A stretch of DNA of 64,000 nt from Alphaproteobacteria bacterium. GTDB lineage: Bacteria > Pseudomonadota > Alphaproteobacteria > Micavibrionales > Micavibrionaceae. Below are positions 50,140 to 58,631 of this stretch, one piece after another; position 1 is the first letter of the stretch; every line of letters starts with the position of its first letter. The notes below the pieces were generated by a model that saw nothing but the letters and a program-made list of their open reading frames with translations, made no database searches and was not told where the DNA came from. The position numbers and the translations under genes were made by a program. The stretch is taken from positions 1-64,000 of the forward strand of contig JAGRKA010000003.1 in NCBI GenBank assembly GCA_020442475.1, written 5' to 3'.

Positions 50140-51315
50140 TCAGCCGATCTCCTTGATGGCCTTGACGACATAGGCGTAGTCTTCCGCCGTCATGCGGTTA
50201 TGGAGCGGGATCGCCATCGTGTTGTCGTTGCAATCGCGCGCGGCGGTGAAATCCTCCGGCGTCAGGCTGAAACGCTCCCGGTAATAACCCAGCATATGTA
50301 CGGCATGGGTGCCGGGGCGGGTCGAAACACCGCGCTCTTGCAGGATTTCCATGATCTCATTGCGGGGGATGGGCGCTTTGTCCGGATCAACGTAAGTGAC
50401 ATAGGCCTGCCAGCCGTGGCGGCTTCCTGCCGGAGCCGCAGGCGTGCGCAGCCAGTCGATTCCGGCCAACTCTTCCGCGTAATAGGATGCCCACTGATTG
50501 CGCTCGTCGATAAAGCCGTCCAGCTTGCCGAGTTGCACAAGCCCGACTGCGCCTTGCAGATCCGTCATGCGGTAATTATAGCCGAGTATATCAAAATCTG
50601 GCAGGAGGTAAGGGCGCGGGCCGTGATGACGCTGTTCTTCGGACAGGCTCGCCCCGTGATTGCGCATACGGTTCATACGCTCCGCCAGAGCGGGGTCATT
50701 CGTTGTGACCATGCCGCCTTCGCCGGTCGTGACCGATTTGCGCGGGTGAAAGGAAAAGGCCGCCACATCGCCCAAAGAGCCTGCGGGGCGGCCTTGCCAG
50801 TCTGCTCCGGCGGCGCAGGCTGCATCCTCAACGATCTTAACTTCCGGCGGCAGCGCAGCACGGAGCGCATCCATATCAAGGCAGCGTCCGAACAGGTGAA
50901 CCGCGATCACGGCTTTGGTGCGCGTTGTCACCTTCGCGGCAATTTGCGTGATGTCGATATTGAAGCTTTCGCGGTCCACATCGACAAACACAGGCGTTGC
51001 ACCGCAATAGAGGACGACATTGGCGGTCGCCACCCATGTAAAGGCCGGGACGATGACTTCGTCGCCCGGTCCGACTCCCAGCCCGGCCAGCGCCAGATGC
51101 AGGCCGGTCGTGCAAGAGGTGACAGCCAGCGCATGCCGGACCTTATGACGCTCGGCGAAAGCCTGTTCGAAGGCCGCGACTTTCGGCCCCTGCGTCAGCC
51201 AGCCGCTCATAAGCGGTTCGCGCACGGCCTGCCATTCCTCTTCGCCCGTAACGGGCAGGGCGATGGCGATGGAGCGCTTTTCCGGATTTACGTTTTCAGG
51301 GTTATTCGCTGTCAA
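50140..51315 (-). CDS. DegT/DnrJ/EryC1-type sugar aminotransferase
   Basis: A 391-residue PLP-dependent aminotransferase that puts an amino group on a keto sugar nucleotide. The PLP lysine lies in FSFHPRKSVTTGEGGMVTTN. Other blocks are PGDEVIVPAFTWVATANVVL, CDMDALRAALP-type (here RCLDMDALRAALPPEVKIVEDAA) and GYNYRMTDLQGAVGLVQL. The TTG at 51315 is supported by an AAGGAG site 7 bp upstream, within the end of the epimerase gene. Its product could be the amino sugar that is later formylated. Confidence 0.92.
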   Translation of the reverse strand: MTANNPENVNPEKRSIAIALPVTGEEEWQAVREPLMSGWLTQGPKVAAFEQAFAERHKVRHALAVTSCTTGLHLALAGLGVGPGDEVIVPAFTWVATANVVLYCGATPVFVDVDRESFNIDITQIAAKVTTRTKAVIAVHLFGRCLDMDALRAALPPEVKIVEDAACAAGADWQGRPAGSLGDVAAFSFHPRKSVTTGEGGMVTTNDPALAERMNRMRNHGASLSEEQRHHGPRPYLLPDFDILGYNYRMTDLQGAVGLVQLGKLDGFIDERNQWASYYAEELAGIDWLRTPAAPAGSRHGWQAYVTYVDPDKAPIPRNEIMEILQERGVSTRPGTHAVHMLGYYRERFSLTPEDFTAARDCNDNTMAIPLHNRMTAEDYAYVVKAIKEIG

Positions 51316-52282
51316 CGCCGTGCTCCTTGCGCCAGTCGATCAGGCGTTGCAACCCTTCGCGCAATTCGATTGTGTATTTGAAGCCCAGATCTTTTTCGGC
51401 TTTCAGCGGGCAGCCAATCCGGTTTTGCACGAGGCGGCGGGCATCGTCTGCGCTATAGGGGTTGTACTGTACTTTAAGATCAGAGTTTTTCAACTCCAGA
51501 ATCGTATCGCACAACTCCTTGATCGTTGTTTGTACGCCAGTGCCGACATTGTAGCATTCATCTGTGGCTTCGGCCTGCAAGGCCAATACGTTCGCGCGGG
51601 CCGTGTCATAGACCGAGACGAAATCGTAGGCTTGCGTGCCGTCGCCGTTAATCTGCGGGGCTTCGTTCGCGGCAACCTTATTGAGCATGATCGGAATGAC
51701 CCCGGTATAGGCGGCTGTCTGGTCCTGATGCGGGCCGTAGACATTCATATAGCGCAGGCCGACATAATCCAGCCCGTAACGGTCGTGGAAGGCGTGGCAC
51801 ATGGCCTCGCCGCAGATTTTTGATGCACCGTAGAAATTGCGGTTATTGTAAGGGTGCTTTTCCGTCATCGGGACTTCGAGCGCATCGCCGTAGACGGAGG
51901 CCGAAGAGGAGTAGACCAGCCGTTCAATATTGTTGTTCACACAGGCTTCCAGTACGTTAAATGTTCCCTCAATGTTGACGTGGAAGGCTGTGCGCGGGAA
52001 ATCCTTACAGTGCAGGAGCCACATCGCAGCCAGATGTACCACGCCGTCCGCGTCTTTCATCGCGTCGTTCAGCACATCCGTATCGCGGATGTCGCCACCG
52101 TTCGGATAAATCACACAGCGCTCGTTTTTCAGCGAGTCTTCAAGGTTGCTCATTTTGCCGCGGGTAAAATTGTCGTAGATTGTGACGCGGCCCACATCGG
52201 TTTTCAGCAGCTCCGCTACGACGTGAGAGCCGATAAAGCCGCCGCCACCGATCACCAGAATATTTTTACCCGTCAGTTTCAC
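51302..52282 (-). CDS. NAD-dependent nucleotide-sugar epimerase (SDR)
   Basis: A 326-residue extended SDR epimerase, the first gene of the operon. The NAD motif is ILVIGGGGFIGSHVVAELL, then VYSSSASVYGDALEVPMTE, the catalytic YGASK and GLRYMNVYGPHQD. It is similar to UDP-glucose/UDP-GlcNAc 4-epimerase-like enzymes. The start is GTG at 52282 behind a good AGGAG site. A divergent oxidoreductase gene begins 130 bp away, so the operon promoter should lie in that gap. Confidence 0.88.
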   Translation of the reverse strand: MKLTGKNILVIGGGGFIGSHVVAELLKTDVGRVTIYDNFTRGKMSNLEDSLKNERCVIYPNGGDIRDTDVLNDAMKDADGVVHLAAMWLLHCKDFPRTAFHVNIEGTFNVLEACVNNNIERLVYSSSASVYGDALEVPMTEKHPYNNRNFYGASKICGEAMCHAFHDRYGLDYVGLRYMNVYGPHQDQTAAYTGVIPIMLNKVAANEAPQINGDGTQAYDFVSVYDTARANVLALQAEATDECYNVGTGVQTTIKELCDTILELKNSDLKVQYNPYSADDARRLVQNRIGCPLKAEKDLGFKYTIELREGLQRLIDWRKEHGVDSE

Positions 52283-52411
52283 TTTGAGAGTCTCCTGTTG
52301 TTTGCTTATATGCGCGTCTATAAAACGCCCCGACTATACAAGCTGAAATCCGCGCCGTAAACGAAATATCAAGTGATTGATAGGCAAACGCTTTTATCAT
52401 AGTTTGACCGG

Positions 52412-53515
52412 ATGGAAAGGCTGGATGTCATCGTTATCGGGGCAGGAGTCGTCGGGCTTGCGGTAGCCAGAGCGCTTGCGCTGGCCGGGCGGGAGGTCGT
52501 CGTCGCTGAAAAAGAGCCGGGTTTCGGTTCAGGGATCAGCGCGCGCAACTCCGGGGTTATTCATGCCGGGATCTATTATCCGCAAGACTCGCTCAAGGCC
52601 CGATTATGTGTGGCTGGACGGCAGAAGCTTTATGAATATGCGGAGGCGCGGGGCGTGCCCTACCGGCATTGTGGAAAGCTTTTGGTGGCTTGCGATGGAG
52701 AGGATGAGGCGAAGCTCGACTCTATTGTCGCTCGCGCAGCGGCTAACGGCGTCAATGATTTGCGCACTCTGTCCGTGGCGGAGGCAAGGGCGCTGGAGCC
52801 GGAACTATCCTGCACGGCGGCGCTGCTGTCGCCCTCGACGGGGATTATTGATATTCACAGCCTGATGGAGGCGTTTATCGCGGATATCGAAGATTCGGGT
52901 GGTGTGCTGGCCTGCGGAAACGGGATCGAATCGATCCGCGCCATAGAAGACGGATTTTTAATCGAAACAGGCGGGGAAAGCCTGATCGCGCAGAATGTTG
53001 TGAACGCGGCGGGGCTGGATGCGCAAGGGCTGGCCTCCCGTATTGAAGGGTTGGATTCGGCTTTTGTTCCAAAGCTTGCGCGGGCCAAGGGCAATTATTT
53101 CAGCGTAAGCGGTAAGGCACCTTTTTCCCGGCTGGTTTATCCTGTGCCGGTGCCGGGCGGTCTGGGCGCGCATTTTACGATGAATATCGCGGGAGAAAGC
53201 CTGTTCGGCCCGGATGTGGAATGGCTGGAGGAAGGGCAGGCGGAGGATTACACGGTTGATCCGGCGCGGGCTGAAAGCTTTTACCGCTCGGTCGAACGCT
53301 TCTGGCCGGGCGTCAAGGCGCGGACGCTTATCCCGGCCTATGCGGGGATTCGCCCGAAAATTGTCGGTCCGGGAGAAAAAGACGGGGATTTCGTGATTCA
53401 GGATGAGCGCATCCACGGTCTCAAAGGACTGGTCAACCTCTTCGGAATTGAAAGTCCCGGTCTGACGGCCTCCATGGCAATCGCGGAGGAAGTGGCAAGG
53501 CGATTGTCCGGGTAG
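52412..53515 (+). CDS. L-2-hydroxyglutarate oxidase/dehydrogenase-like flavoprotein (LhgO)
   Basis: A 367-residue FAD enzyme of the DAO/LhgO group. It has the FAD motif VIVIGAGVVGLAVARALA, GFGSGISARNSGVIHAGIYY, CAALLSPSTGIIDIHSLM-like (TAALLSPSTGIIDIHSLMEA), and NAAGLDAQGLASRI. The stretch GLGAHFTMNIAGESLFGPDV matches LhgO. The predicted reaction is L-2-hydroxyglutarate to 2-oxoglutarate; the closely related family has other substrates. The C terminus has GLVNLFGIESPGLTASMAIA. The ATG is at 52412, divergent from the glycan operon. Confidence 0.87.
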   Translation: MERLDVIVIGAGVVGLAVARALALAGREVVVAEKEPGFGSGISARNSGVIHAGIYYPQDSLKARLCVAGRQKLYEYAEARGVPYRHCGKLLVACDGEDEAKLDSIVARAAANGVNDLRTLSVAEARALEPELSCTAALLSPSTGIIDIHSLMEAFIADIEDSGGVLACGNGIESIRAIEDGFLIETGGESLIAQNVVNAAGLDAQGLASRIEGLDSAFVPKLARAKGNYFSVSGKAPFSRLVYPVPVPGGLGAHFTMNIAGESLFGPDVEWLEEGQAEDYTVDPARAESFYRSVERFWPGVKARTLIPAYAGIRPKIVGPGEKDGDFVIQDERIHGLKGLVNLFGIESPGLTASMAIAEEVARRLSG

Positions 53516-53591
53516 AAGTATACCCAGTTTATATAATCTTAAATATTGCCTGTTATCCTGTTCTTCAATCAGGAATTGAGGAGGTTGTTTT

Positions 53592-54146
53592 ATGAGTTCA
53601 GATAGAGAAAATCCAGATTGGGATGAGGGGCTTTCTCCTGATACGGAGTATCCTGAAAACGCTCATGAAGAGCTTGAGATAGAGAACGAACACGAAAGCC
53701 AGCCCGGTGATCTTTTTGAGGCGCTTGCAGAGATTGTGAACAATGAGCCTGAGCATGGTTACGTAGCGCGTGAATATCATGAAGTGTTCCTGCATTTTTT
53801 TCCGGAATTGCAATCGGCTTTTGCCGTGGCGGCTGCAGACGGATATCTGGAAGCAAAAGAGTTTTTGGGGCTTTTAGCTGGCAAAATGCATGATAGCGGT
53901 GATATTGATGATATGTTTGTGAGTCTACAGGCTGTACGCGAAGCACAGGCTCTGGTCGTAAATAGCGGTATGCATGATCCGGATGGTTTGTATGTGACGG
54001 GGATCGCTGCGGCACTTCAGAAAAGTTATAATTCGCCGGAGTTTCAGACAGAAATTCGCAGCAGGTTGGATAGAGAAAACCCTTTAGAGGAGCAGCCTGC
54101 TCGTCATAGCATAACTGCGCCGCCTATTGATCGGCACAAATTATAA
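53592..54146 (+). CDS. acidic hypothetical protein, 184 aa
   Basis: No family recognised. The first 40 residues are very acidic and probably disordered (WDEGLSPDTEYPENAHEELE). The middle has helical blocks such as EYHEVFLHFFPELQSAFAVA and LEAKEFLGLLAGKMHDSGDI. No signal peptide or membrane segment. An ATG with a GAGGAGG site upstream supports translation. It converges with flgH across a short hairpin. Confidence 0.7.
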   Translation: MSSDRENPDWDEGLSPDTEYPENAHEELEIENEHESQPGDLFEALAEIVNNEPEHGYVAREYHEVFLHFFPELQSAFAVAAADGYLEAKEFLGLLAGKMHDSGDIDDMFVSLQAVREAQALVVNSGMHDPDGLYVTGIAAALQKSYNSPEFQTEIRSRLDRENPLEEQPARHSITAPPIDRHKL

Positions 54147-54153
54147 CCCACCC

Positions 54154-54169
54154 TAGGGTCAGGACCCTA
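54154..54169. terminator. short hairpin between convergent genes
   Basis: TAGGGT and ACCCTA form a perfect six-base stem around CAGG. It overlaps the flgH stop codon and lies between the convergent genes. No T-run follows in either direction, so a terminator role is uncertain. Confidence 0.35.
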
Positions 54170-54949
54170 AAACGGGAAGATAATATCGTAAAGCTGCTGC
54201 CCGTAGCGGGGTTGCTGCATATCCGAGATCTGGCCTTCACCGCCATAGACGATCCGGGCTTCGGCGATCTGCTCGTAAGAGATCGTGTTGGTTGTCGTGA
54301 TGTCTTCGGGGCGGATCACGCCGTCAACCTGCAAAATCCGCTTTTCGAAATTGACCAGCACCTCTTGCCGGCCATGAATGACCATGTTGCCGTTAGGCAG
54401 AATTTGTGTAACCAGCCCGGCGACTTTGACCTCGATTTTTTCGTCGCGGTCCACGGTGCCTGAGCCGACATGGCTGGAGTTGGAGTCAAACCCGGTCAGG
54501 CTCGTATTGTCTACGGCCTCCGGCAAAACCCGGTCAAGCGCCTGCTCATAGCCGAGGAGGGCCGGCAGGCCCGCATCTTCATTGCTGGCGCGTGTGCGTT
54601 CCGTTTCGTTGGCAAGCTCTGCCTTGTCGTCAATATCGATCAGGACCGTAATAATGTCGCCGACATTGCTGGCACGCTGATCCTTAAAAAAGGTCGTGCG
54701 GCTGGAATCCCAAAGTGAGTTTTTCTGGGGGCTGACATTTTGCGGGACGGGCATCGGGAGACTGACAGGCTGGTAGTCGCGTTCGGCGACCGGATTTGCG
54801 ATTTTGGTCATTTCGGGCGCTTTACCGATATTGGCGATTCGGTCTGCCGTGCTGCTGCAGGCGCTCAGGGCCGTGCAAGTGATAAGGGCAAGGCCCAGCA
54901 CTGTGATGGATTTACGGGAATGGATCATGGGTTTACGCTTTCCGTTCAT
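54167..54949 (-). CDS. flgH: flagellar L-ring protein FlgH
   Basis: The outer-membrane L-ring lipoprotein of the flagellar basal body. A lipobox ALSACSS lies at about residues 28-34. Typical FlgH blocks are SLWDSSRTTFFKDQRASNVGDIITVLID, split here as FKDQRASNVGDIITVLIDI, then EIKVAGLVTQILPNGNMVI, GRQEVLVNFEKRILQVDG and GVIRPEDITTTNTISY. Length 260 is normal. The ATG at 54949 is used; the one at 54928 (MIHSRKS) is a plausible alternative. It is the last gene of the flgF-flgG-flgA-flgH run. Confidence 0.94.
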   Translation of the reverse strand: MNGKRKPMIHSRKSITVLGLALITCTALSACSSTADRIANIGKAPEMTKIANPVAERDYQPVSLPMPVPQNVSPQKNSLWDSSRTTFFKDQRASNVGDIITVLIDIDDKAELANETERTRASNEDAGLPALLGYEQALDRVLPEAVDNTSLTGFDSNSSHVGSGTVDRDEKIEVKVAGLVTQILPNGNMVIHGRQEVLVNFEKRILQVDGVIRPEDITTTNTISYEQIAEARIVYGGEGQISDMQQPRYGQQLYDIIFPF

Positions 54950-54964
54950 TGTCTCAAGAGCCGT

Positions 54965-55951
54965 CTAAAGATTATCCACGCTGACCTCACCCGGCGCGGT
55001 GACGATCGCTTCAATGTTGCGGCTGCTGGCTGTGTTGACGACGCGCACGACATCGCCTTTCGCGCCGTTTTCCAGCGCCTTGCCTTTCGCGGTCAGGTTC
55101 AGCCCGCCGCTTTTGAAAATCATGGTGACGCTCTCTCCGCGTTTGACGATCCGGGGCGCTTCGATATCGCCATCCTTAACGGGCTGGCCGGGGAAGAGCA
55201 TCCGGCGGGGCGTCATACCGACCAGTGATTCGGCATCCAGAACAACATCATGGTTGAGGCTGCGTTCGTAAGTTTCAAGCATCCGGATATCGTTTCGGCC
55301 AATGATATCGCCGTTGCGCAGCGTGTCTTTCAGCACCGGCACACTGATCACAGGGCGAAGCGTTCCCGATACCCGGAGTTCTTGCAAGGGAGCTTCTTTC
55401 GAGGGCGCGACAAGCGTGGCTTCAAACAGGCCGCGAGTCATATCCGGATTGAAATCCTTGATTTCGACGCTGGCTTCGCTGCTTGCAGGGAGAGTCATTT
55501 CCGCTATTTGTCCGGGGGATAGGGCAAGCTTGTAGCGCCCGGCCATACTGTTTTGTTCCAGCGCCTCTTGCAGGGCCGATTCGATTCGCTCTTGCCCGAT
55601 CACGGTCGCAGCCCGCCGGATCACGGCATAATCGGCACTGGAGACGGGTCTCCACGATAAATCAAGCGCCAGCGCAATCCGCATCAATGTTCGGGCGTTC
55701 AGGACCATATCCTGCCCCGGCTGTGGCGCTACGCCGAGCACGCGGTCCGCCTTATCCGCAGGAACGCCGTAAAAGACATCGCCCAGTGTGATCGTGCGGC
55801 CCTCTATAACGCTGTTGCGTTTGAGGCTGATGCCGGAGCCTGCGTAGCCCGGATGAGTTAAAGGCAGGATCGTCCCGACCGCCAGCAGCAGGATAAAAAG
55901 CCGAAAGACGCGGCTGCAGGATTTGAGTATGAATTTCGTATGTTTCATCAT
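54965..55951 (-). CDS. flgA: flagellar P-ring assembly protein FlgA
   Basis: The periplasmic chaperone for P-ring (FlgI) assembly. A signal-like hydrophobic stretch is at about residues 15-35. The C-terminal SAF domain has VLKDTLRNGDIIGRNDIRM, ESLVGMTPRRMLFPGQPVKDGDI and VKRGESVTMIFKSGGLNLTA, followed by GDVVRVVNTASSRNIEAIV. At 328 residues it is longer than the E. coli form (219), as is common in alphaproteobacteria. It lies 25 bp after flgG and 15 bp before flgH. Confidence 0.92.
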   Translation of the reverse strand: MMKHTKFILKSCSRVFRLFILLLAVGTILPLTHPGYAGSGISLKRNSVIEGRTITLGDVFYGVPADKADRVLGVAPQPGQDMVLNARTLMRIALALDLSWRPVSSADYAVIRRAATVIGQERIESALQEALEQNSMAGRYKLALSPGQIAEMTLPASSEASVEIKDFNPDMTRGLFEATLVAPSKEAPLQELRVSGTLRPVISVPVLKDTLRNGDIIGRNDIRMLETYERSLNHDVVLDAESLVGMTPRRMLFPGQPVKDGDIEAPRIVKRGESVTMIFKSGGLNLTAKGKALENGAKGDVVRVVNTASSRNIEAIVTAPGEVSVDNL

Positions 55952-55976
55952 TCTTCTCCTTACCCTTGTCCGGTTA

Positions 55977-56762
55977 TTACCGGAGCTGCGATACGGTCTG
56001 CATCATCTCATCGCTTGTAGAGATCACGTTCGAGTTCATCTCGTAAGAGCGCTGAGCCGTGATGAGTGCCGTAATTTCCTCTACGACATTGACGTTTGAT
56101 TGTTCGAGTGCGCCTTGCCGGATCGCGCCGAATTCATCCTGTCCCGGATTGCCGGTGATGGCCGAACCGGAAGCGTCCGTTTCCAGAAACAGATTGTCGC
56201 CGATTGCTTCCAGACCGGCGGGATTCACGAAATTTGCAAGCTGGAGTTGCCCGACATTCTGGGACGCCGTCTGGTTTGGGAGCTTGACGATCACCTCACC
56301 TTGCTCATTCACGTCGATGGAGAGTGCATCCTGCGGGATTGTGACACCCGGATCGACCAAGTAACCCTGAACCGTTACCAATTCGCCGTTTTCATTCATC
56401 TGGAAGGTTCCGTCCCGCGTATAGGCCGTTTCCCCGCCCGGAAGCTGGATCTGGAAATAGCCTTCGCCCGTGACGGCCAAATCAAGCGGGTTCTCCGTGA
56501 TTCGGATCGCGCCTTGTGAGTGGAGGCGGTAAACGCTGCCTGTTCGTACGCCAAGCCCAATCTGGAGGCCGGAAGGGACGATCGTGCCTGAGTCCGAGGA
56601 GGTCATGCCGGGCCGATCGATATTCTGGTAGATCAAATCCTGAAAGGCCGCTCTCTGGCGTTTATAGCCGGAGGTCGTCATATTGGCGATGTTGTTGGAA
56701 ATCACATCCACGTTGAGCTGTTGGGCCAGCATGCCCGTTGCGCCGATATCAAGCGATCTCAT
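55977..56762 (-). CDS. flgG: flagellar distal rod protein FlgG
   Basis: The distal rod protein of the basal body. The N terminus RSLDIGATGMLAQQLNVDVI and SNNIANMTTSGYKRQRAAF are FlgG hallmarks. SGLQIGLGVRTGSVYRLHSQG, NPLDLAVTGEGYFQIQLPGG and the C-terminal VVEEITALITAQRSYEMNSN complete it. Length 261 equals the family norm. It is secreted by the flagellar type III system and so has no signal peptide. It follows flgF by 45 bp. Confidence 0.96.
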   Translation of the reverse strand: MRSLDIGATGMLAQQLNVDVISNNIANMTTSGYKRQRAAFQDLIYQNIDRPGMTSSDSGTIVPSGLQIGLGVRTGSVYRLHSQGAIRITENPLDLAVTGEGYFQIQLPGGETAYTRDGTFQMNENGELVTVQGYLVDPGVTIPQDALSIDVNEQGEVIVKLPNQTASQNVGQLQLANFVNPAGLEAIGDNLFLETDASGSAITGNPGQDEFGAIRQGALEQSNVNVVEEITALITAQRSYEMNSNVISTSDEMMQTVSQLR

Positions 56763-56807
56763 GAGTTTGTCTCCTTGTTATTCATAGTCGTGGTGTTCTT
56801 CATAGAT

Positions 56808-57533
56808 TTACCCTTCCCGCGTGAGCTTTTGGATCGCGGAACGCAGGCGGTCATGTTCATTTTGCAAAAGGCGCTGAACCGATTGGTATGAGCGCAGCGT
56901 ATCAATCATCCGCGTCATTTCTATGACGGGTTTAACGTTGGAGCCTTCGACAAGCCCTTGCTTGACCCGCGTGTGCTCCGGGGGCAGGGGGGCTGATGTG
57001 GTTGTGTAAAGCGTATCTCCCATCGGATCGAGCGTTTGGAGATTATCAAATTCTGCGACCATGATTTGCCCAAGCTGGCCGTCCTGATTCGAAACAACGC
57101 CCTTTTCATCGATAGAAATATCCGTCGATCCCGGCGGAATGGTGATGCTGCCTCCGCCCGTATCCGCGACCGGATAGCCTGCCGAGTTCAAGAGTGTGCC
57201 TTCCGCATCCATCTGGAAATTACCGGCACGGCTATAGGCGATCTCGCCGCCCGGCGCCTGAATACCGATAAAGCCGGGCCCTTCAAGGGCGATATCAAGC
57301 GGATTGCCGGTAAAGGAGAGGGAGCCGGGCTGTGTGTTCTGATATTGCTTTTTGTCAAAAACGAAAGACATCGGGTCGTGCTCGCCCTGCGGCTTCGAGA
57401 TAAATTCGTCAAAAACCAGATTTTGCGCACGGTAGCCCGGTGTGCTCATATTCGCGACATTGTTCGCGATGATCTGCATATCGGTCCGAAGAACCATCTG
57501 TTTGGATAAGCCGATGTAAATACTGTTTTCCAT
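56808..57533 (-). CDS. flgF: flagellar proximal rod protein FlgF
   Basis: A proximal rod protein. It starts MENSIYIGLSKQMVLRTDMQ with IIANNVANMSTPGYRAQNL. Conserved parts are GNPLDIALEGPGFIGIQAPG, SRAGNFQMDAEGTLL, and the C-terminal KQGLVEGSNVKPVIEMTRMI with YQSVQRLLQNEHD. Length 241 is normal. It is the first gene of the rod operon; a sigma-54-like site lies about 100 bp upstream. Confidence 0.95.
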   Translation of the reverse strand: MENSIYIGLSKQMVLRTDMQIIANNVANMSTPGYRAQNLVFDEFISKPQGEHDPMSFVFDKKQYQNTQPGSLSFTGNPLDIALEGPGFIGIQAPGGEIAYSRAGNFQMDAEGTLLNSAGYPVADTGGGSITIPPGSTDISIDEKGVVSNQDGQLGQIMVAEFDNLQTLDPMGDTLYTTTSAPLPPEHTRVKQGLVEGSNVKPVIEMTRMIDTLRSYQSVQRLLQNEHDRLRSAIQKLTREG

Positions 57534-57866
57534 CTTATCGTGAACCTTTCACGTGCGTATGCGTTTTGTATTCTTTTTGTCTTATTGCCTTGTGCAGCGC
57601 GTATTCTTTTTCGCGCTTCTTGTCGTAACCTGCACAAGCTATGCCAAAGTGAAAAATATTTATTTTCAGATAGTTAAGTTTATTTTACGCCAGTGTTCTG
57701 GGTGCAGAGGTCAGAAGCAGACCGTCCTTGCCGAGGCATGCGGCAAAATTTTCCGGGGAGTGTTCGGGGCTGTTTGGGACAGGGTCTTTTATTTTGTGAT
57801 CCTGCGGGGCTATAATGCCGTGTTTTCTGTATAGATCCTATTACTCACGCTGAAAGAGCAGACATC
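57534..57866. other. 333 bp divergent intergenic region between flgF and fliL
   Basis: This gap holds the promoters for the two divergent flagellar operons. On the minus strand a sigma-54-like element occurs at 57631-57647. On the plus strand a perfect TATAAT at 57811-57816 lies about 50 bp before fliL, but its -35 (TTTTAT) is poor. The frames crossing it look like chance. Confidence 0.55.
57631..57647 (-). promoter_or_regulatory. sigma-54-like promoter upstream of flgF
   Basis: The minus strand reads TTGGCATAGCTTGTGCA. The -24 GG and -12 GC are separated by exactly 10 bases as in the consensus TGGCAC-N5-TTGC; the -24 box has 5 of 6 matches and the -12 box is slightly off. RpoN control of rod genes is established in alphaproteobacteria such as Caulobacter. 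Confidence 0.45.
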
Positions 57867-58526
57867 ATGGCCGATGAAGACGAAAACGAAGACAAAGCCT
57901 CCGGTGAGGACAAAGATGAAAATGCCGGTGAGGGCGGTGAAGGCGCTGAGGAAAGCGATGGCGGCAAGTCGAAGAAAAAGCTGATTATTATTGCGGCGGC
58001 TCTTTTGATTCTTCTTCTCGGTGGCGGCGGCGCAGGGCTGTATTTTACCGGGATGCTTGATTCTCTTTTAGGTAAAGGGGATACCGAGCATGTAGAAGAC
58101 GGCGATCATGCCGCAGCCGATGATGGCGGCCACGGGACAAAAACGGCCCAGAAAAAGAAGGATAAAGGAGGCGATCACGGTGGCGGCCACGGCGGCGGAG
58201 ATGACGGGCATGGCGGTGGCGGTATCGCGTTTCTTGAAATACCGCCGATTATCGTCAATCTGAATACGGAAGACGGTACGCCACGCTATTTACGTTTATC
58301 GGTTCAGCTGGAGCTTGAAAATCAGGATGATTTACACGCGGTTGAGGCGATTATGCCGCGTGTTGTGGATCAGTTTCAGACCTATTTACGGGAACTGCGC
58401 GTTCAGGATTTGCGCGGATCTTCGGGCATGTACAGGATTCAGACGGAGCTGCTCTGGCGTGTGAACAGGGCGGCCGCGCCTGTTGAAGTCAAGGATGTTC
58501 TGTTTCAGGAATTTTTGATCCAGTGA
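57867..58526 (+). CDS. fliL: flagellar basal-body protein FliL
   Basis: An inner-membrane protein around the stator and MS ring. A very acidic cytoplasmic N terminus (about residues 1-33) is followed by a transmembrane helix at about 40-62 (LIIIAAALLILLLGGGGAGL). A Gly/His/Asp-rich linker (about 75-125, containing GGGHGGGDDGHGGG) leads to the conserved periplasmic domain EIPPIIVNLNTEDGTPRYLR and LQLELENQDD-like block, ending MYRIQTELLWRVNR and VKDVLFQEFLIQ. The linker is unusually rich in His and Gly. It starts the fliL-fliM operon. Confidence 0.92.
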   Translation: MADEDENEDKASGEDKDENAGEGGEGAEESDGGKSKKKLIIIAAALLILLLGGGGAGLYFTGMLDSLLGKGDTEHVEDGDHAAADDGGHGTKTAQKKKDKGGDHGGGHGGGDDGHGGGGIAFLEIPPIIVNLNTEDGTPRYLRLSVQLELENQDDLHAVEAIMPRVVDQFQTYLRELRVQDLRGSSGMYRIQTELLWRVNRAAAPVEVKDVLFQEFLIQ

Positions 58527-58631
58527 TGCTATACTTGAATGGCGGGAGCGTTTAGCGGCATGCTGGAAACGGCATGGTTTTTGCGTTGCTGCCCTATAGA
58601 ATGGATCTTTGAGGCTATTGAAGGCTGACAG

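Noticed and set aside
50077-51381. Long plus-strand frame of 434 codons opposite the DegT aminotransferase gene
   Set aside because: The opposite strand has a motif-complete aminotransferase with a ribosome site; this frame shows no family motif and reads as antisense noise.
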